A stretch of 64,000 nt of DNA. Source: Variovorax gracilis. GTDB lineage: Bacteria; Pseudomonadota; Gammaproteobacteria; Burkholderiales; Burkholderiaceae_C. Position 1 is the first letter of the stretch; every line of letters begins with the position of its first letter. The notes under the pieces are model-generated. The model had not been told where the DNA came from. It did not search any database and worked only from the letters and a program-made list of their open reading frames with translations. Positions 1 to 7,891 of this stretch are shown piece after piece. The stretch is taken from positions 310,001-374,000 of the forward strand of contig NZ_JASZYF010000003.1 in assembly GCF_030317115.1 (NCBI RefSeq), in the 5' to 3' direction. Position numbers and translations under genes: made by a program.

Positions 1-367
1 CGCTGCCGGCATAGGTCGTCGGGATCGCGAGGATCGGCAGGCCGGAGTCGAGCGCGATGGCCTTGCCAAGCCCTGTCGTCGAGCCGCCGCCGATGGCTAC
101 GGCGCAGTCGGCATCGAGTCTGCGCGCGACTTCGCGGGCCTCGCGGGCCGTCTCGATCGGCACGTGCATCACTGCCCGGTCGAAGATGCCTGCCGCCTGC
201 GCGCCGAGCATGTCGGCCACGCGCTCGGCCTGCCCGCGCTGCTCGGGCGTGGACAGCACCAGCGCGCGCTGCGCGCCCAGCGCGTCGATTTCGCGGGCGA
301 GATGGCGGAGTGACCCGGCGCCGAAGACGACACGCTGGGGGTGGCTGGTGTAGATGAAGTCGCGCAT
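1..367 (-). CDS. hapF: Maleylacetate reductase, partial (cut by left edge)
   Basis: This is the N-terminal 122 residues of an iron-type alcohol dehydrogenase family protein whose 3' end lies outside the window. Maleylacetate reductase reduces maleylacetate to 3-oxoadipate with NAD(P)H in the cytoplasm, the last dedicated step of hydroquinone degradation. The translation opens MRDFIYTSHPQRVVFGAG and carries the family's nucleotide-binding stretch AIGGGSTTGLGKAIAL, followed by ILAIPTTYAG, which is typical of maleylacetate reductases. The ATG at 365-367 lies 5 bases after the stop of the upstream dehydrogenase, so both are probably co-transcribed from the dioxygenase genes. The symbol follows the hap cluster of 4-hydroxyacetophenone degraders; in nitrophenol degraders the equivalent genes carry pnp names. 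Confidence 0.85.
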   Translation of the reverse strand, partial: MRDFIYTSHPQRVVFGAGSLRHLAREIDALGAQRALVLSTPEQRGQAERVADMLGAQAAGIFDRAVMHVPIETAREAREVARRLDADCAVAIGGGSTTGLGKAIALDSGLPILAIPTTYAGS

Positions 368-372
368 GGTGT

Positions 373-1881
373 TCAGCGTTGGAAGTGGGGAGGGATCTGG
401 GCGTCGATGTTGACCCAGACGCTCTTCACCTGCGTGTACTCGCGCATCGCGTCGAAGCCCATCTCGCGCCCGTAGCCGCTCTGCCCGACGCCGCCGAAGG
501 GCGAGCCCGGGTTCACGCGCTTGTAGCTGTTGATCCAGACCATGCCTGCGTGCAGGTCGCGCGCCACACGGTGGGCGCGCTGCAGGTTGCTGGTCCACAG
601 ACCGCTGCCGAGCCCGTAGTCGGTGCCGTTGGCGATCTCCATCGCCTCCTCGTCGTTCTTGAAGGTGAGCACGGTGACGAAGGGACCGAACACCTCCTCC
701 TGCGCCACTCGGTCGCGGTACGACCTGGCGCGCACGATGGTGGGCTCGACGTAGCAGCCGCGCGCCAGCTCGCCGCCGGGCGACTTGCCTCCCGCGAGCA
801 CCTCGCCACCCTCTCCCTTCGCCACCTCGACGTAGCTCAGCACGCGCTCCCGATGCTGGGCGCTGGTGAGCGGGCCCATCTCGGTCGCATCGTCGAGCGG
901 ATTGCCGAGCCGGATGGACTGCGCCAGCGGAATGAATTGGTCGAGGAACGCATCGGCGATCTTCTCGTGCAGCATCAGCCGCGAGCCGGCGATGCAGGCC
1001 TGCCCCTGGTTGTGGAAGATGGCCCAGGCGCTGCCGTTGACCGCGGCGGGCAGGAAGGCATCCTCGAACACGATGTTCGGCCCCTTGCCGCCCAGTTCGA
1101 GCTGCACCTTCTTCAGGTTGCCCGCGCTCGCCTGCACGACGCGGCGGCCCGTCGCCGTGCTGCCGGTGAAGGCGATCTTCGAGATCTCCGGATGCTCCGC
1201 GATGTACTGGCCCACGACGTGGCCCAGCCCCGGCACCATGTTGACCACGCCGTCCGGCATGCCGGCCTCGGCCATCAGCTCGACGATCTTGAGCGAGCTG
1301 AGCGGCGTGATCTCGGCCGGCTTCATCACGATGCAGTTGCCGGCCGCCAGCGCGGGCGCCATCTTCCAGCTCGTGAACATGAGCGGGAAGTTCCACGGCA
1401 CCACCTGTCCTACGATGCCGACCGGCTCACGCAAGGTGTAGTTGAGGAAGCCCGCTTCGACCGGAATGGTCTCGCCCTGGAACTTGTCGGCCATGCCGCC
1501 GAAGTAGCGGAAGCAGGCCGCCGTGCGCGGTACGTCGAGCTTGCGCGAATCGCGCAGCGGATGGCCCGTGTCCAGCGATTCGAGCCGCGCGAGTTCCTCC
1601 GTGTTGGCTTCGATGAGGTCCGCAAGCCTGAGCAGGATGCGCCCTCGGTCGGCCGCTGCCATGCGGCTCCACGCCGGAAAGGCGCGTTTCGCCGCGGCCA
1701 CGGCCTTGTCCACATCGGCCTTGCCCGCGAGCGCCACGTCGGCGATGGTGGAGTTGTCATGCGGGTTCAGCGTCGCAAGCGTCTCGCCGGATTCGGCTTC
1801 GACGAAGCGCCCGTCGATGAAGAGCTGGCGCCGGATGGGCGTCTTGAGGCCGGCGGCCTGCTGGATGTCTGCGAGGGTCAT
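373..1881 (-). CDS. hapE: 4-hydroxymuconic semialdehyde dehydrogenase (aldehyde dehydrogenase family)
   Basis: NAD(P)-dependent aldehyde dehydrogenase of 502 residues, the usual family length. It is expected to oxidise 4-hydroxymuconic semialdehyde, the ring-fission product of hydroquinone, to maleylacetate. Seen directly: the PWNFPL cofactor motif, the general-base Glu in LELGGKGPN and the nucleophilic Cys in NQGQACIAGSR. The substrate is inferred from the genes around it (dioxygenase subunits upstream, maleylacetate reductase downstream), because motifs alone give only the superfamily. I chose the ATG at 1879-1881 (MTLADIQQAA), 11 bases after the upstream stop. An in-frame ATG at 1911 would add ten residues and overlap the upstream gene; neither has a strong ribosome-binding site. 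Confidence 0.85.
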   Translation of the reverse strand: MTLADIQQAAGLKTPIRRQLFIDGRFVEAESGETLATLNPHDNSTIADVALAGKADVDKAVAAAKRAFPAWSRMAAADRGRILLRLADLIEANTEELARLESLDTGHPLRDSRKLDVPRTAACFRYFGGMADKFQGETIPVEAGFLNYTLREPVGIVGQVVPWNFPLMFTSWKMAPALAAGNCIVMKPAEITPLSSLKIVELMAEAGMPDGVVNMVPGLGHVVGQYIAEHPEISKIAFTGSTATGRRVVQASAGNLKKVQLELGGKGPNIVFEDAFLPAAVNGSAWAIFHNQGQACIAGSRLMLHEKIADAFLDQFIPLAQSIRLGNPLDDATEMGPLTSAQHRERVLSYVEVAKGEGGEVLAGGKSPGGELARGCYVEPTIVRARSYRDRVAQEEVFGPFVTVLTFKNDEEAMEIANGTDYGLGSGLWTSNLQRAHRVARDLHAGMVWINSYKRVNPGSPFGGVGQSGYGREMGFDAMREYTQVKSVWVNIDAQIPPHFQR

Positions 1882-1892
1882 ATCGTTCGATG

Positions 1893-2357
1893 TCAATGGG
1901 GGGCGATCCATGGGTAGCGGGCGGTGTCCTTGCCGGCATAGTCCGGGTCGAGGTAGATGAAGCAGCGCTGGATCAGCCAGTCGCGAACCTCGAACACATC
2001 GCACCATCGGCCGGCGCCCCATTCCGGAACGCCGGCGCGCCACGGTCCGTCCGCGTGCTCGCCGTAGCTCGTGCCTTCGCACGCGAAGAGGTCGGTGCCC
2101 GAGAAGATCCAGTTGAAGCCCGCGTAGTCGTGCCGGATGGACTTGCCCCGGCTGCCGACTTCGCCGAACAGCTTGCCGATCTGATCCTTGCCGTTGGCCA
2201 GGCCCCACTTGGGGAAGTACACCTGCGCGTCGTCCGCGAACAGGTCGAGGATCGAGCCGCCGGTGGACGTCACGCCGCCGTTGTCGTAGGCCTTGAGGTA
2301 TTCGAGTGCCACCGACTTGCGTTGCTCGTCGGTCATGGATTGACGGGTGAGGGCCAT
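1893..2357 (-). CDS. NTF2/SnoaL-like small protein within the hydroquinone operon
   Basis: Protein of 154 residues with the alpha-plus-beta cone pattern of the nuclear transport factor 2 / SnoaL superfamily: an N-terminal helix (LEYLKAYDNGG), a FADDAQVYFPKWG strand region, and a C-terminal run rich in aromatic and acidic residues. Such proteins are small hydrolases, isomerases, dioxygenase partners or ligand-binding proteins, so the job cannot be named from sequence. It lies between the dioxygenase large subunit and the semialdehyde dehydrogenase in the same orientation, suggesting it acts on, or protects from, a pathway intermediate. The ATG at 2355-2357 follows a strong AAGGAGA site; a leader of the same form precedes the small dioxygenase subunit gene. 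Confidence 0.8.
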   Translation of the reverse strand: MALTRQSMTDEQRKSVALEYLKAYDNGGVTSTGGSILDLFADDAQVYFPKWGLANGKDQIGKLFGEVGSRGKSIRHDYAGFNWIFSGTDLFACEGTSYGEHADGPWRAGVPEWGAGRWCDVFEVRDWLIQRCFIYLDPDYAGKDTARYPWIAPH

Positions 2358-2501
2358 GGTGTGTCTCCTTCTTCGCTGGGGCCGATACGGATGGGTCATC
2401 GACGGCACGACGCCGCGCCGGCGCGGAACCGGCCGCGACCTGCCCTGGATCTGTCTCCTTGCGATGAGCGCGGCGCAGATCGCCGCGCTCTGTGCGTAGT
2501 C

Positions 2502-3509
2502 CTAGAACTCGACCGGGATTTCAGGGCTCTCGCCCTTCTGGATCTCGTAGACCAGGCTCGGCGAGCCGTTCTCCCAGACCAGCAGCATCGAGCGCTTGGG
2601 GCTGTAGCCCTGATGGCGGCAGTAGGCGGGCATGGCGGCCATGTCGCCGGCTTTCATGATCACGCGCGCCATCGGCTTGCCGGTGTTCTTGTCGCCGCAG
2701 TCCCAGTGGATCTCGTCGGTCATCTGGAAGAACCACTCGACGCGGTCGTTGCCGTGGATGATCGGCAGGATGTGCTCTTCCGTCGTCGGGCACATGTAGC
2801 TGTGCTTGACGACCGAGGTGAAGCTCGGGTTCCACGTGACCTGCGAGCGGCTCAGGAAGCCGAAGAGATTGAAGGCATGCACCTCGTTCTCGAATCCCGG
2901 CTCGGGGTGCAGCTCCGGCTGGCCCTGCGGCACATCGGCGAAGGCGCGGTTGACGGGTGCGCCCCGCTCGTCGCTTCGCAGGTCCAGGTCGCCCTTCAGG
3001 CCGACGCAGCGCTTGGCGAGTTCACGCGCCCGGGTGATCTTGGCCGTGTTGTTGCCGCTCTTGCGGCCGTAGGGCGAGCCGGTTTCCTGCGGTGCCGAGA
3101 AGGGGTCGAAGCTCTCGTTGGTCCAGTCGTCGAGCATGGCCTCGAAGGTGGCGCGGATCTGCGCGGTCGGGAAGTTCTCGAGCAGGTCGATGCCGGCTTC
3201 CTTCATCGTGCCGTTGAAGCTTCCCGCATAGAGGTCGACCGACTGGTAGTGGTTGACCGTGCCGACCACGTCGTCGAAGTTGACCCATCCATAGAAGAAG
3301 CCCCAGGCCACGTCGCGCATCAGCGCGCGCAGGTAGTTGCCGATGTCCATCGTGTGGCTCATCGGGCGGCCGTCGCGGGTCTTCCAGGTGATGTGGGCGA
3401 AATACTCGTCGCGGCGGAAGCCGAAGCTGCCGAGCGAGAAGTCCTTGTAGCCGAGCGTGGCGTCGGGCTGCGACGCGATGACCTTGGCGAGTTCAGCGGG
3501 TGCGTTCAT
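2502..3509 (-). CDS. hapD: Hydroquinone 1,2-dioxygenase, large (catalytic) subunit
   Basis: Protein of 335 residues matching the large subunit of two-component hydroquinone dioxygenases (HapD/PnpD). The enzyme uses Fe(II) and O2 to open hydroquinone to 4-hydroxymuconic semialdehyde. In PnpCD the iron ligands are, from memory, His256, Asn258, Glu262 and His303. Here His252, Asn254 and Glu258 in IIHGNDRVEW and His299 in YCRHQGY keep exactly that spacing, which strongly supports the assignment. The next gene upstream encodes the small subunit. The ATG at 3507-3509 has a GAGGAGC site just before it. The 144-base gap to the next gene downstream is one of the larger ones in the operon and shows no clear terminator. 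Confidence 0.92.
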   Translation of the reverse strand: MNAPAELAKVIASQPDATLGYKDFSLGSFGFRRDEYFAHITWKTRDGRPMSHTMDIGNYLRALMRDVAWGFFYGWVNFDDVVGTVNHYQSVDLYAGSFNGTMKEAGIDLLENFPTAQIRATFEAMLDDWTNESFDPFSAPQETGSPYGRKSGNNTAKITRARELAKRCVGLKGDLDLRSDERGAPVNRAFADVPQGQPELHPEPGFENEVHAFNLFGFLSRSQVTWNPSFTSVVKHSYMCPTTEEHILPIIHGNDRVEWFFQMTDEIHWDCGDKNTGKPMARVIMKAGDMAAMPAYCRHQGYSPKRSMLLVWENGSPSLVYEIQKGESPEIPVEF

Positions 3510-3527
3510 CGTGATGCTCCTCGTGGC

Positions 3528-4037
3528 TCAGTGCGTCTGGCAGATGTCTGCCCATTTCTCGACGGAGAGATCGCCCTTGCATGTCTGCAGGACGATCACG
3601 CCGGGGGCGCCGGCGGTACGGAATTGATAGGCGGTGTTCTTCGGCAGCAGGCCTTGGTGGCCACGCGTGAGCTTCATCCAGCCCATCTTCGAGCCCTTGG
3701 GTTCGCCCTTCACGAGCACGGCGCCGTTCTTCTCTTCGTCAGAGACAGTCTGGCCGGCGTCGAGCTTGACGAGGTGCACCTCGACCTCGCCGTCCATCAC
3801 CAGAGCGAACTCGTCGTGGGCGCTGGTGTACCAGGGCGATGTGCCTTCGGCGCGAAGCGTCTCCAGCACGTAGATCTGGTTCTGGCCGAACACGACCTTC
3901 TCGTAAGGCTTGCTCTTGCTCGCAATGTCGAAACAGTTCGAGAACGCGTAGTGGCGCACGTCATCGGCAATGGGCTCGACATGGCCCTTCTCGTAGTGCT
4001 TCAGGGACCCGAAACGGGTCTGGTAAGCGGCAGTCAT
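3528..4037 (-). CDS. hapC: Hydroquinone 1,2-dioxygenase, small subunit
   Basis: Protein of 169 residues, the size expected for the 19-kDa subunit of hydroquinone dioxygenase (HapC/PnpC). It has a cupin-like profile, for example TSPWYTSAHDEFALVMDGEVEVHLV at about residues 64-88, but the metal site sits in the large subunit. It is the first gene of the hydroquinone operon and ends 18 bases before the large subunit starts. The ATG at 4035-4037 follows GAGGAGACACACC, nearly identical to the leader of the NTF2-like gene. A longer frame reaching 4139 exists, but its extension lacks any family character. Confidence 0.9.
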   Translation of the reverse strand: MTAAYQTRFGSLKHYEKGHVEPIADDVRHYAFSNCFDIASKSKPYEKVVFGQNQIYVLETLRAEGTSPWYTSAHDEFALVMDGEVEVHLVKLDAGQTVSDEEKNGAVLVKGEPKGSKMGWMKLTRGHQGLLPKNTAYQFRTAGAPGVIVLQTCKGDLSVEKWADICQTH

Positions 4038-4096
4038 GGTGTGTCTCCTCGGGGTGCCAAACAATGCAGCGTCGTGCTGCGGTGAGTGGACTGTAG

Positions 4097-4133
4097 GAAA
4101 CCGGGTGCGCCTTCGGTAGGCATCGAAACCGGG
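4097..4133. promoter_or_regulatory. Direct repeat GAAACCGGG upstream of the hydroquinone operon
   Basis: The nonamer GAAACCGGG occurs at 4097-4105 and 4125-4133, a 28-base period, in the 177-base gap upstream of the small dioxygenase subunit. A nearby inverted repeat, GGGT-TT-ACCC, sits at 4166-4175. Its position suggests a regulator site, perhaps for the LysR-type protein encoded at 4662-5612. No footprint is known for this locus, and I see no convincing -10 hexamer. Confidence 0.3.
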
Positions 4134-4214
4134 CCGCATTGTTCGCGGAATCCGGTCAATCGACAGGGTTTACCCGGTGTCTTCCGAGGGCCGGCGCCGC
4201 CGATCCGGCCCCAC

Positions 4215-4586
4215 TCAATGCCCGCCGGGGAACACCATCGCCGCCAGGGACACCGAAACCAGCATCCCGCACACGGAACCGATGAACCAGCGCACGGTGA
4301 TGCCGTAGGTGGCCTCGTCGTCGTCCGCGACGAGCAGCGCGCGGTAGAGCGTGTAGATTTCAGCGACGATCGGAATCAGCAGCGCAACGAGCGCGATCAC
4401 CGAGCGCGAGGTCCACTCGCCGGGCGCCTCGAAGGCCCAGTACCGCACGAAGGAAAGCGAGAAGCCGATGATCACCGTGATGGCGGTGATCATGCCCTCG
4501 CGATAGCCCGGCGGCAGCGGCGAGCGCGAACGGGCCGCCTGTGACGGGATGCCGGCGCTTTCAGGCGATGGCTGTGAATCGCTCAT
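4215..4586 (-). CDS. Small integral membrane protein, unknown function
   Basis: Protein of 123 residues with three predicted membrane segments: about residues 33-48 (ITAITVIIGFSLSFVRY), 63-81 (VIALVALLIPIVAEIYTLY) and 99-117 (WFIGSVCGMLVSVSLAAMV). A Pro/Ser-rich N-terminus of some 25 residues precedes them. I do not recognise a family. It lies between the LysR gene and the dioxygenase operon on the same strand, so it could be co-transcribed with the regulator. Transport or sensing of an aromatic compound is possible, but nothing in the sequence shows it. Confidence 0.65.
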   Translation of the reverse strand: MSDSQPSPESAGIPSQAARSRSPLPPGYREGMITAITVIIGFSLSFVRYWAFEAPGEWTSRSVIALVALLIPIVAEIYTLYRALLVADDDEATYGITVRWFIGSVCGMLVSVSLAAMVFPGGH

Positions 4587-4661
4587 GGGACGGGAGCGCC
4601 GATCGCCCGGCGCAGGGGGATGGGATGAGCGCGATGGTAGCGCTGTACGCCTGCGGTGCGT

Positions 4662-5612
4662 TCATGCGTCCGCGATCAGCGCTTCCGGCAGAAGCCCCCG
4701 ATCGATCATGGCCGCATCCCATGGCGGCACGCGTGTGAACGCCGCGGTCAGGTGCTCGATGAAGAGCCTGAGCTTGAACGCGTTGCGCGAGGTGCCCGCG
4801 TAGACCGCACTCAACGAGAACGACGAGAGTTGGTGCTCCGGCAGCACCACCTGCAGGTCGCCGCGCAGGATCGAATCGCCAGCGACCAGCGTCGGCAGGC
4901 AGACCACCCCAGCGTGCTCCATCGCGTATTCGCGTAGCAAATGCACGCTGTTGGTCAGCAGGGCGGCGCTCATGTACATCGTCACCTGCTCGCCCGCGTG
5001 ATGAAAGGTCCATCGGTCGCGGGTCGGGTAGCCCGAATAGAGACCGAGCGTGTGCTTGTGCAGGTCGCGCGGACTTTCCGGCGTGCCGTGCGTGCGCAGG
5101 TATTCGGGCGTGGCGCAGAACACGCGGCGCACGGGGAAGAGCGAGCGCGAGACCAGTTCGGTCGACGCCGCCGGGAAGATCTGCAGCGCACAGTCGACGC
5201 CGGCCTTGACCGGGTCCACCACCGCATCGCTCACGATCAGTTCGAGGTGGATGTCCGGGAAGTTCACCTGGAAGGCGCGCAGCAACGTCGCGAAGTGGCC
5301 GAGCACGAAGCCGGTCAATGCATGGATGCGCAAGGTGCCCGTGGGCCCGGCCCGCGCGTCGCGCATCTGGTCCATGATGTCGTTGGCCCGCCCGACGAGT
5401 TCGGTGCAATCGCGCAGGAAAGCCTGCCCCACGTCGCTGAGCCGCACGACGCGCGTGCTGCGATGAAAGAGCGGTGCGCCGACGTGGTCTTCGAGTTGCT
5501 TCACGCGGCTGGTGACCACCGACTTCGCCACGCGCATCTGCCGCGCGGCCTCCGCGAAGCTCTGGGTCTGCGCGACGCGAACGAATGTCTCTATGTTTTC
5601 GAGGCGGTCCAT
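4662..5612 (-). CDS. LysR-family transcriptional regulator (CrgA-like), likely regulator of the hydroquinone genes
   Basis: Protein of 316 residues with the usual LysR layout: an N-terminal winged helix-turn-helix (residues about 5-62, with FAEAARQMRVAKSVVTSRVKQLE as recognition region) and a C-terminal effector-binding domain. The wording of the helix and the LFHRSTRVVRLSDVGQAFL segment fit the CrgA subgroup, which often controls catabolic genes. It lies upstream of the hydroquinone operon on the same strand, with one membrane-protein gene between. That makes it the natural candidate regulator, but LysR genes are usually divergent from their targets, so the link is inferred from proximity only. 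Confidence 0.85.
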   Translation of the reverse strand: MDRLENIETFVRVAQTQSFAEAARQMRVAKSVVTSRVKQLEDHVGAPLFHRSTRVVRLSDVGQAFLRDCTELVGRANDIMDQMRDARAGPTGTLRIHALTGFVLGHFATLLRAFQVNFPDIHLELIVSDAVVDPVKAGVDCALQIFPAASTELVSRSLFPVRRVFCATPEYLRTHGTPESPRDLHKHTLGLYSGYPTRDRWTFHHAGEQVTMYMSAALLTNSVHLLREYAMEHAGVVCLPTLVAGDSILRGDLQVVLPEHQLSSFSLSAVYAGTSRNAFKLRLFIEHLTAAFTRVPPWDAAMIDRGLLPEALIADA

Positions 5613-5673
5613 GGCTTGGCAATGTACGGCGGGCTGCCCAAACCGCTCTGAGGGTCGGTGCTAACCTCGGTGG

Positions 5674-6108
5674 ATGTTCAATCCCTCCCAAGAGGAAGTG
5701 CGTCGTTTCTTCTGCGACGTCTTCGCCAAGAGCCGCCGCGGCGAGCCGATGGAAGCGCTCGAAGTCATCGCCAGCCGCTGGATCGACGAGCACCCCGAAT
5801 ACCACGCAGACCTCTCGGACGCCGACGCGGCGGTGACGCGCGTCTACGACGGCAAGGACGGGCGCGAGAACCCCTTCCTGCACCTGTCGATGCATCTGTC
5901 GATCAGCGAGCAATGCTCCATCGACCAGCCGCGCGGCATCCGTCAGGCGGTCGAGCTGCTGGCCGCGCGGCGCGACTCGCTGCTCGATGCGCACCACGAG
6001 GCGATGGAATGCCTCGGCCAGATGATGTGGGAAAGCCAGCGCGCAGGCCGCCCACCCGATGGCGAGGCCTACGTGGCCTGCGTTCAGCGCCGCGCCACGC
6101 GCGACTGA
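5674..6108 (+). CDS. DUF1841 family protein
   Basis: Cytoplasmic protein of 144 residues matching the DUF1841 family of beta- and gammaproteobacteria, whose function is unknown. The family features visible are the N-terminal MFNPSQEEVRRFFCDVF, the central LHLSMHLSISEQCSIDQPRGI and a His/Met-rich stretch (DAHHEAMECLGQMMWESQ) near the C-terminus. It is divergent from the LysR gene at 4662-5612 (61-base gap), and its last 25 bases overlap the end of the convergent PcaQ-like regulator gene. Confidence 0.8.
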   Translation: MFNPSQEEVRRFFCDVFAKSRRGEPMEALEVIASRWIDEHPEYHADLSDADAAVTRVYDGKDGRENPFLHLSMHLSISEQCSIDQPRGIRQAVELLAARRDSLLDAHHEAMECLGQMMWESQRAGRPPDGEAYVACVQRRATRD

Positions 6109-7043
6109 TCCGCGCCGGCTTCGCGCAGCAGGGCGATCAGCGTCTGCCGCGCGGGCGAGGGCTCCGCATCGCTGCGCATCAGCAGGCCCACGGGCTCCTC
6201 GGTGCCCGCCGTGTCGATCGCGAGCCGCACCAGATGGCCCGACGCGAGGTCGTCCCACGCGGCGCCGATCGGCGTGAACCAGACGGCATCGGAGCGGACC
6301 AGCAGCGCGCGGGCGACCGACAGGTCCAGCGTCTGCGTGACGTGCGCGGGCAGCCGCAGCCCCAGGCCGGAGAGAAAGCTCTCGGTGTGATGGCGCGGGA
6401 TCGTGCCTTCGCCGTAGACCACGAGCGGATGGCTCAGCACGTCCTGCACCGACGGCGAGCCGCTGGCCAGCGGATGGCCGGGGCGGGCGACGATCGCGAG
6501 CGGCTCCGTGTAGAGCAGCTCGAAAGTCAGCCCGGTCATCAACTGCGGATCGCTCATGCGGCCTGCCACGAGGTCCAGGTCGCCGGCGCGCAAGGCATCG
6601 AGCAGGGGCGCATTGGCGCCTGTCTGCACCAGCACCTGGAGCGTCGGGAGCCGCTCGCGCAAAGCGGCCAGGGCTGGCGGCAGCAAAGACGGGGCAACGC
6701 TGGGAAGCGCGCCGATGCGAAGTCGCTGCGGCCGCGTGCCCGATGCAGGCATCACTGCTTCCGCGCTGGCATCCACCGCCTCCAGCACGCGCAACGCATG
6801 CGCCAGCAGATGCTCGCCCGCCGCGGTGAAGCCCTGGATGCCGCGCCGCCCGGCGGTGCCGCGCTCCACCAGTCGCGCACCCGCCAGTTCCTCCAATTCG
6901 GCCAGGGTCTTTGAAATGGCCGGCTGGCTCAATGCCAGTCGCTCGGCGGCGCGAGCCAGATGGCGCTCCTGCGCGACCGCCACGAGGCAGCGCAAATGCC
7001 GCAACTGGACGCTGCGAACGAAGGCTTCGGAGCTGGACGCCAT
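6084..7043 (-). CDS. pcaQ: LysR-family regulator, PcaQ-like
   Basis: LysR-type regulator of 319 residues divergent from pcaHG. The N-terminal helix-turn-helix (HLARAAERLALSQPAISKTLAELEELAG) and the following GTAGRRGIQGFTAAGEHLLAHA segment are like PcaQ of the protocatechuate pathway, which activates pcaHG in response to beta-carboxy-cis,cis-muconate. I chose the ATG at 7041-7043; the longer frame to 7082 begins with TTG and adds residues absent from relatives. The 3' end overlaps the convergent DUF1841 gene by 25 bases. Gene context is the main support for naming it PcaQ rather than another LysR. Confidence 0.8.
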   Translation of the reverse strand: MASSSEAFVRSVQLRHLRCLVAVAQERHLARAAERLALSQPAISKTLAELEELAGARLVERGTAGRRGIQGFTAAGEHLLAHALRVLEAVDASAEAVMPASGTRPQRLRIGALPSVAPSLLPPALAALRERLPTLQVLVQTGANAPLLDALRAGDLDLVAGRMSDPQLMTGLTFELLYTEPLAIVARPGHPLASGSPSVQDVLSHPLVVYGEGTIPRHHTESFLSGLGLRLPAHVTQTLDLSVARALLVRSDAVWFTPIGAAWDDLASGHLVRLAIDTAGTEEPVGLLMRSDAEPSPARQTLIALLREAGADQSRVARR

Positions 7044-7049
7044 TGAATT

Positions 7050-7061
7050 ACTACTGGTTAT
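7050..7061. promoter_or_regulatory. pcaQ: Possible PcaQ half-site
   Basis: Between the divergent pcaQ-like and pcaH genes the plus strand has GGTTAT at 7056-7061, the complement of the ATAACC half of the rhizobial PcaQ motif (ATAACC-N4-GGTTAA). The other half, read with four bases between, is GTAATT and matches poorly. A degenerate site is plausible because the spacing and location between divergent genes are right. Confidence 0.3.
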
Positions 7062-7145
7062 GAAAAATCGTCGATCCGTCAATTTACATCAGCATTTCGC
7101 ATGAATACAGTTCCGGACACCTTCACGATTCCGGAGACAAGTCGA

Positions 7146-7877
7146 ATGCCTTCTTCCACCCCCAAGCCCGGCGCGCTGCCCAAGTTGTCGCCGCGCGACT
7201 GGCCCAGCCATCCTTCGTACCTCTATTCGGGCTACCGTTCGACGGCCAAGCGCGGTCCGACGCAGGCGCTGATCCCGCTCAAGGCTTCGCTGGGCGAACT
7301 GCGCCAGCCGGTCTACGGCCACAGCAGCATCGGCGAACTGGACCACGACCTCACGCGCAACGCGCGCCGCAATGGCGAGCCGCTCGGCGAACGCATGATC
7401 CTGACCGGACAGGTGCTCGACGAGCGCCGCCGCCCCGTGCGCAACACGCTGGTCGAGATCTGGCAGGCCAACTCGGCGGGCCGCTATGTGCACAAGGTCG
7501 ACCAGCACGACGCGCCGCTCGACCCCAACTTCCTGGGCGCCGGCCGCTGCCTGACCGACAACGAAGGCCGCTACCGCTTCCTGACCATCAAGCCGGGCGC
7601 CTACCCATGGGGCAACCACCCCAACGCCTGGCGGCCGCAACACATCCATCTCTCGCTGTTCGGCGAGCACTTCGGCAGCCGTCTGGTGACGCAGATGTAC
7701 TTCCCGGGCGACCCGCTCCTGCAGTACGACCCGATGGTCACCGGCACCCCCGAGAAGACGCGCAACCGCCTGATCTCCGACTTCAGCATGGACGTGACGG
7801 AAGACGGCTACGCGCTCGGCTACGTGTTCGACATCGTGCTGCGCGGCGCCGACGAGACGCCTTTCGAAAACCGCTGA
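7146..7877 (+). CDS. pcaH: Protocatechuate 3,4-dioxygenase, beta subunit
   Basis: Intradiol ring-cleavage dioxygenase subunit that carries the non-haem Fe(III) and, with PcaG, converts protocatechuate to beta-carboxy-cis,cis-muconate. The four iron ligands known for the family are visible: Tyr114 in GRYVHKVD, Tyr153 in GAYPWGNH, and His166 and His168 in RPQHIHLSLFG. I chose the ATG at 7146 (243 residues, near the 239 of Pseudomonas putida PcaH) because GGAGAC lies 7 bases upstream. The ATG at 7101 would add 15 residues and has no ribosome-binding site. Translationally linked to pcaG 14 bases downstream. Confidence 0.93.
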   Translation: MPSSTPKPGALPKLSPRDWPSHPSYLYSGYRSTAKRGPTQALIPLKASLGELRQPVYGHSSIGELDHDLTRNARRNGEPLGERMILTGQVLDERRRPVRNTLVEIWQANSAGRYVHKVDQHDAPLDPNFLGAGRCLTDNEGRYRFLTIKPGAYPWGNHPNAWRPQHIHLSLFGEHFGSRLVTQMYFPGDPLLQYDPMVTGTPEKTRNRLISDFSMDVTEDGYALGYVFDIVLRGADETPFENR

Positions 7878-7891
7878 GGAGACACCGAATC

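Noticed and set aside
1890..4085. Long plus-strand frame opposite the dioxygenase genes
   Set aside because: No recognisable protein; the opposite strand encodes both dioxygenase subunits with conserved iron ligands and good ribosome-binding sites.
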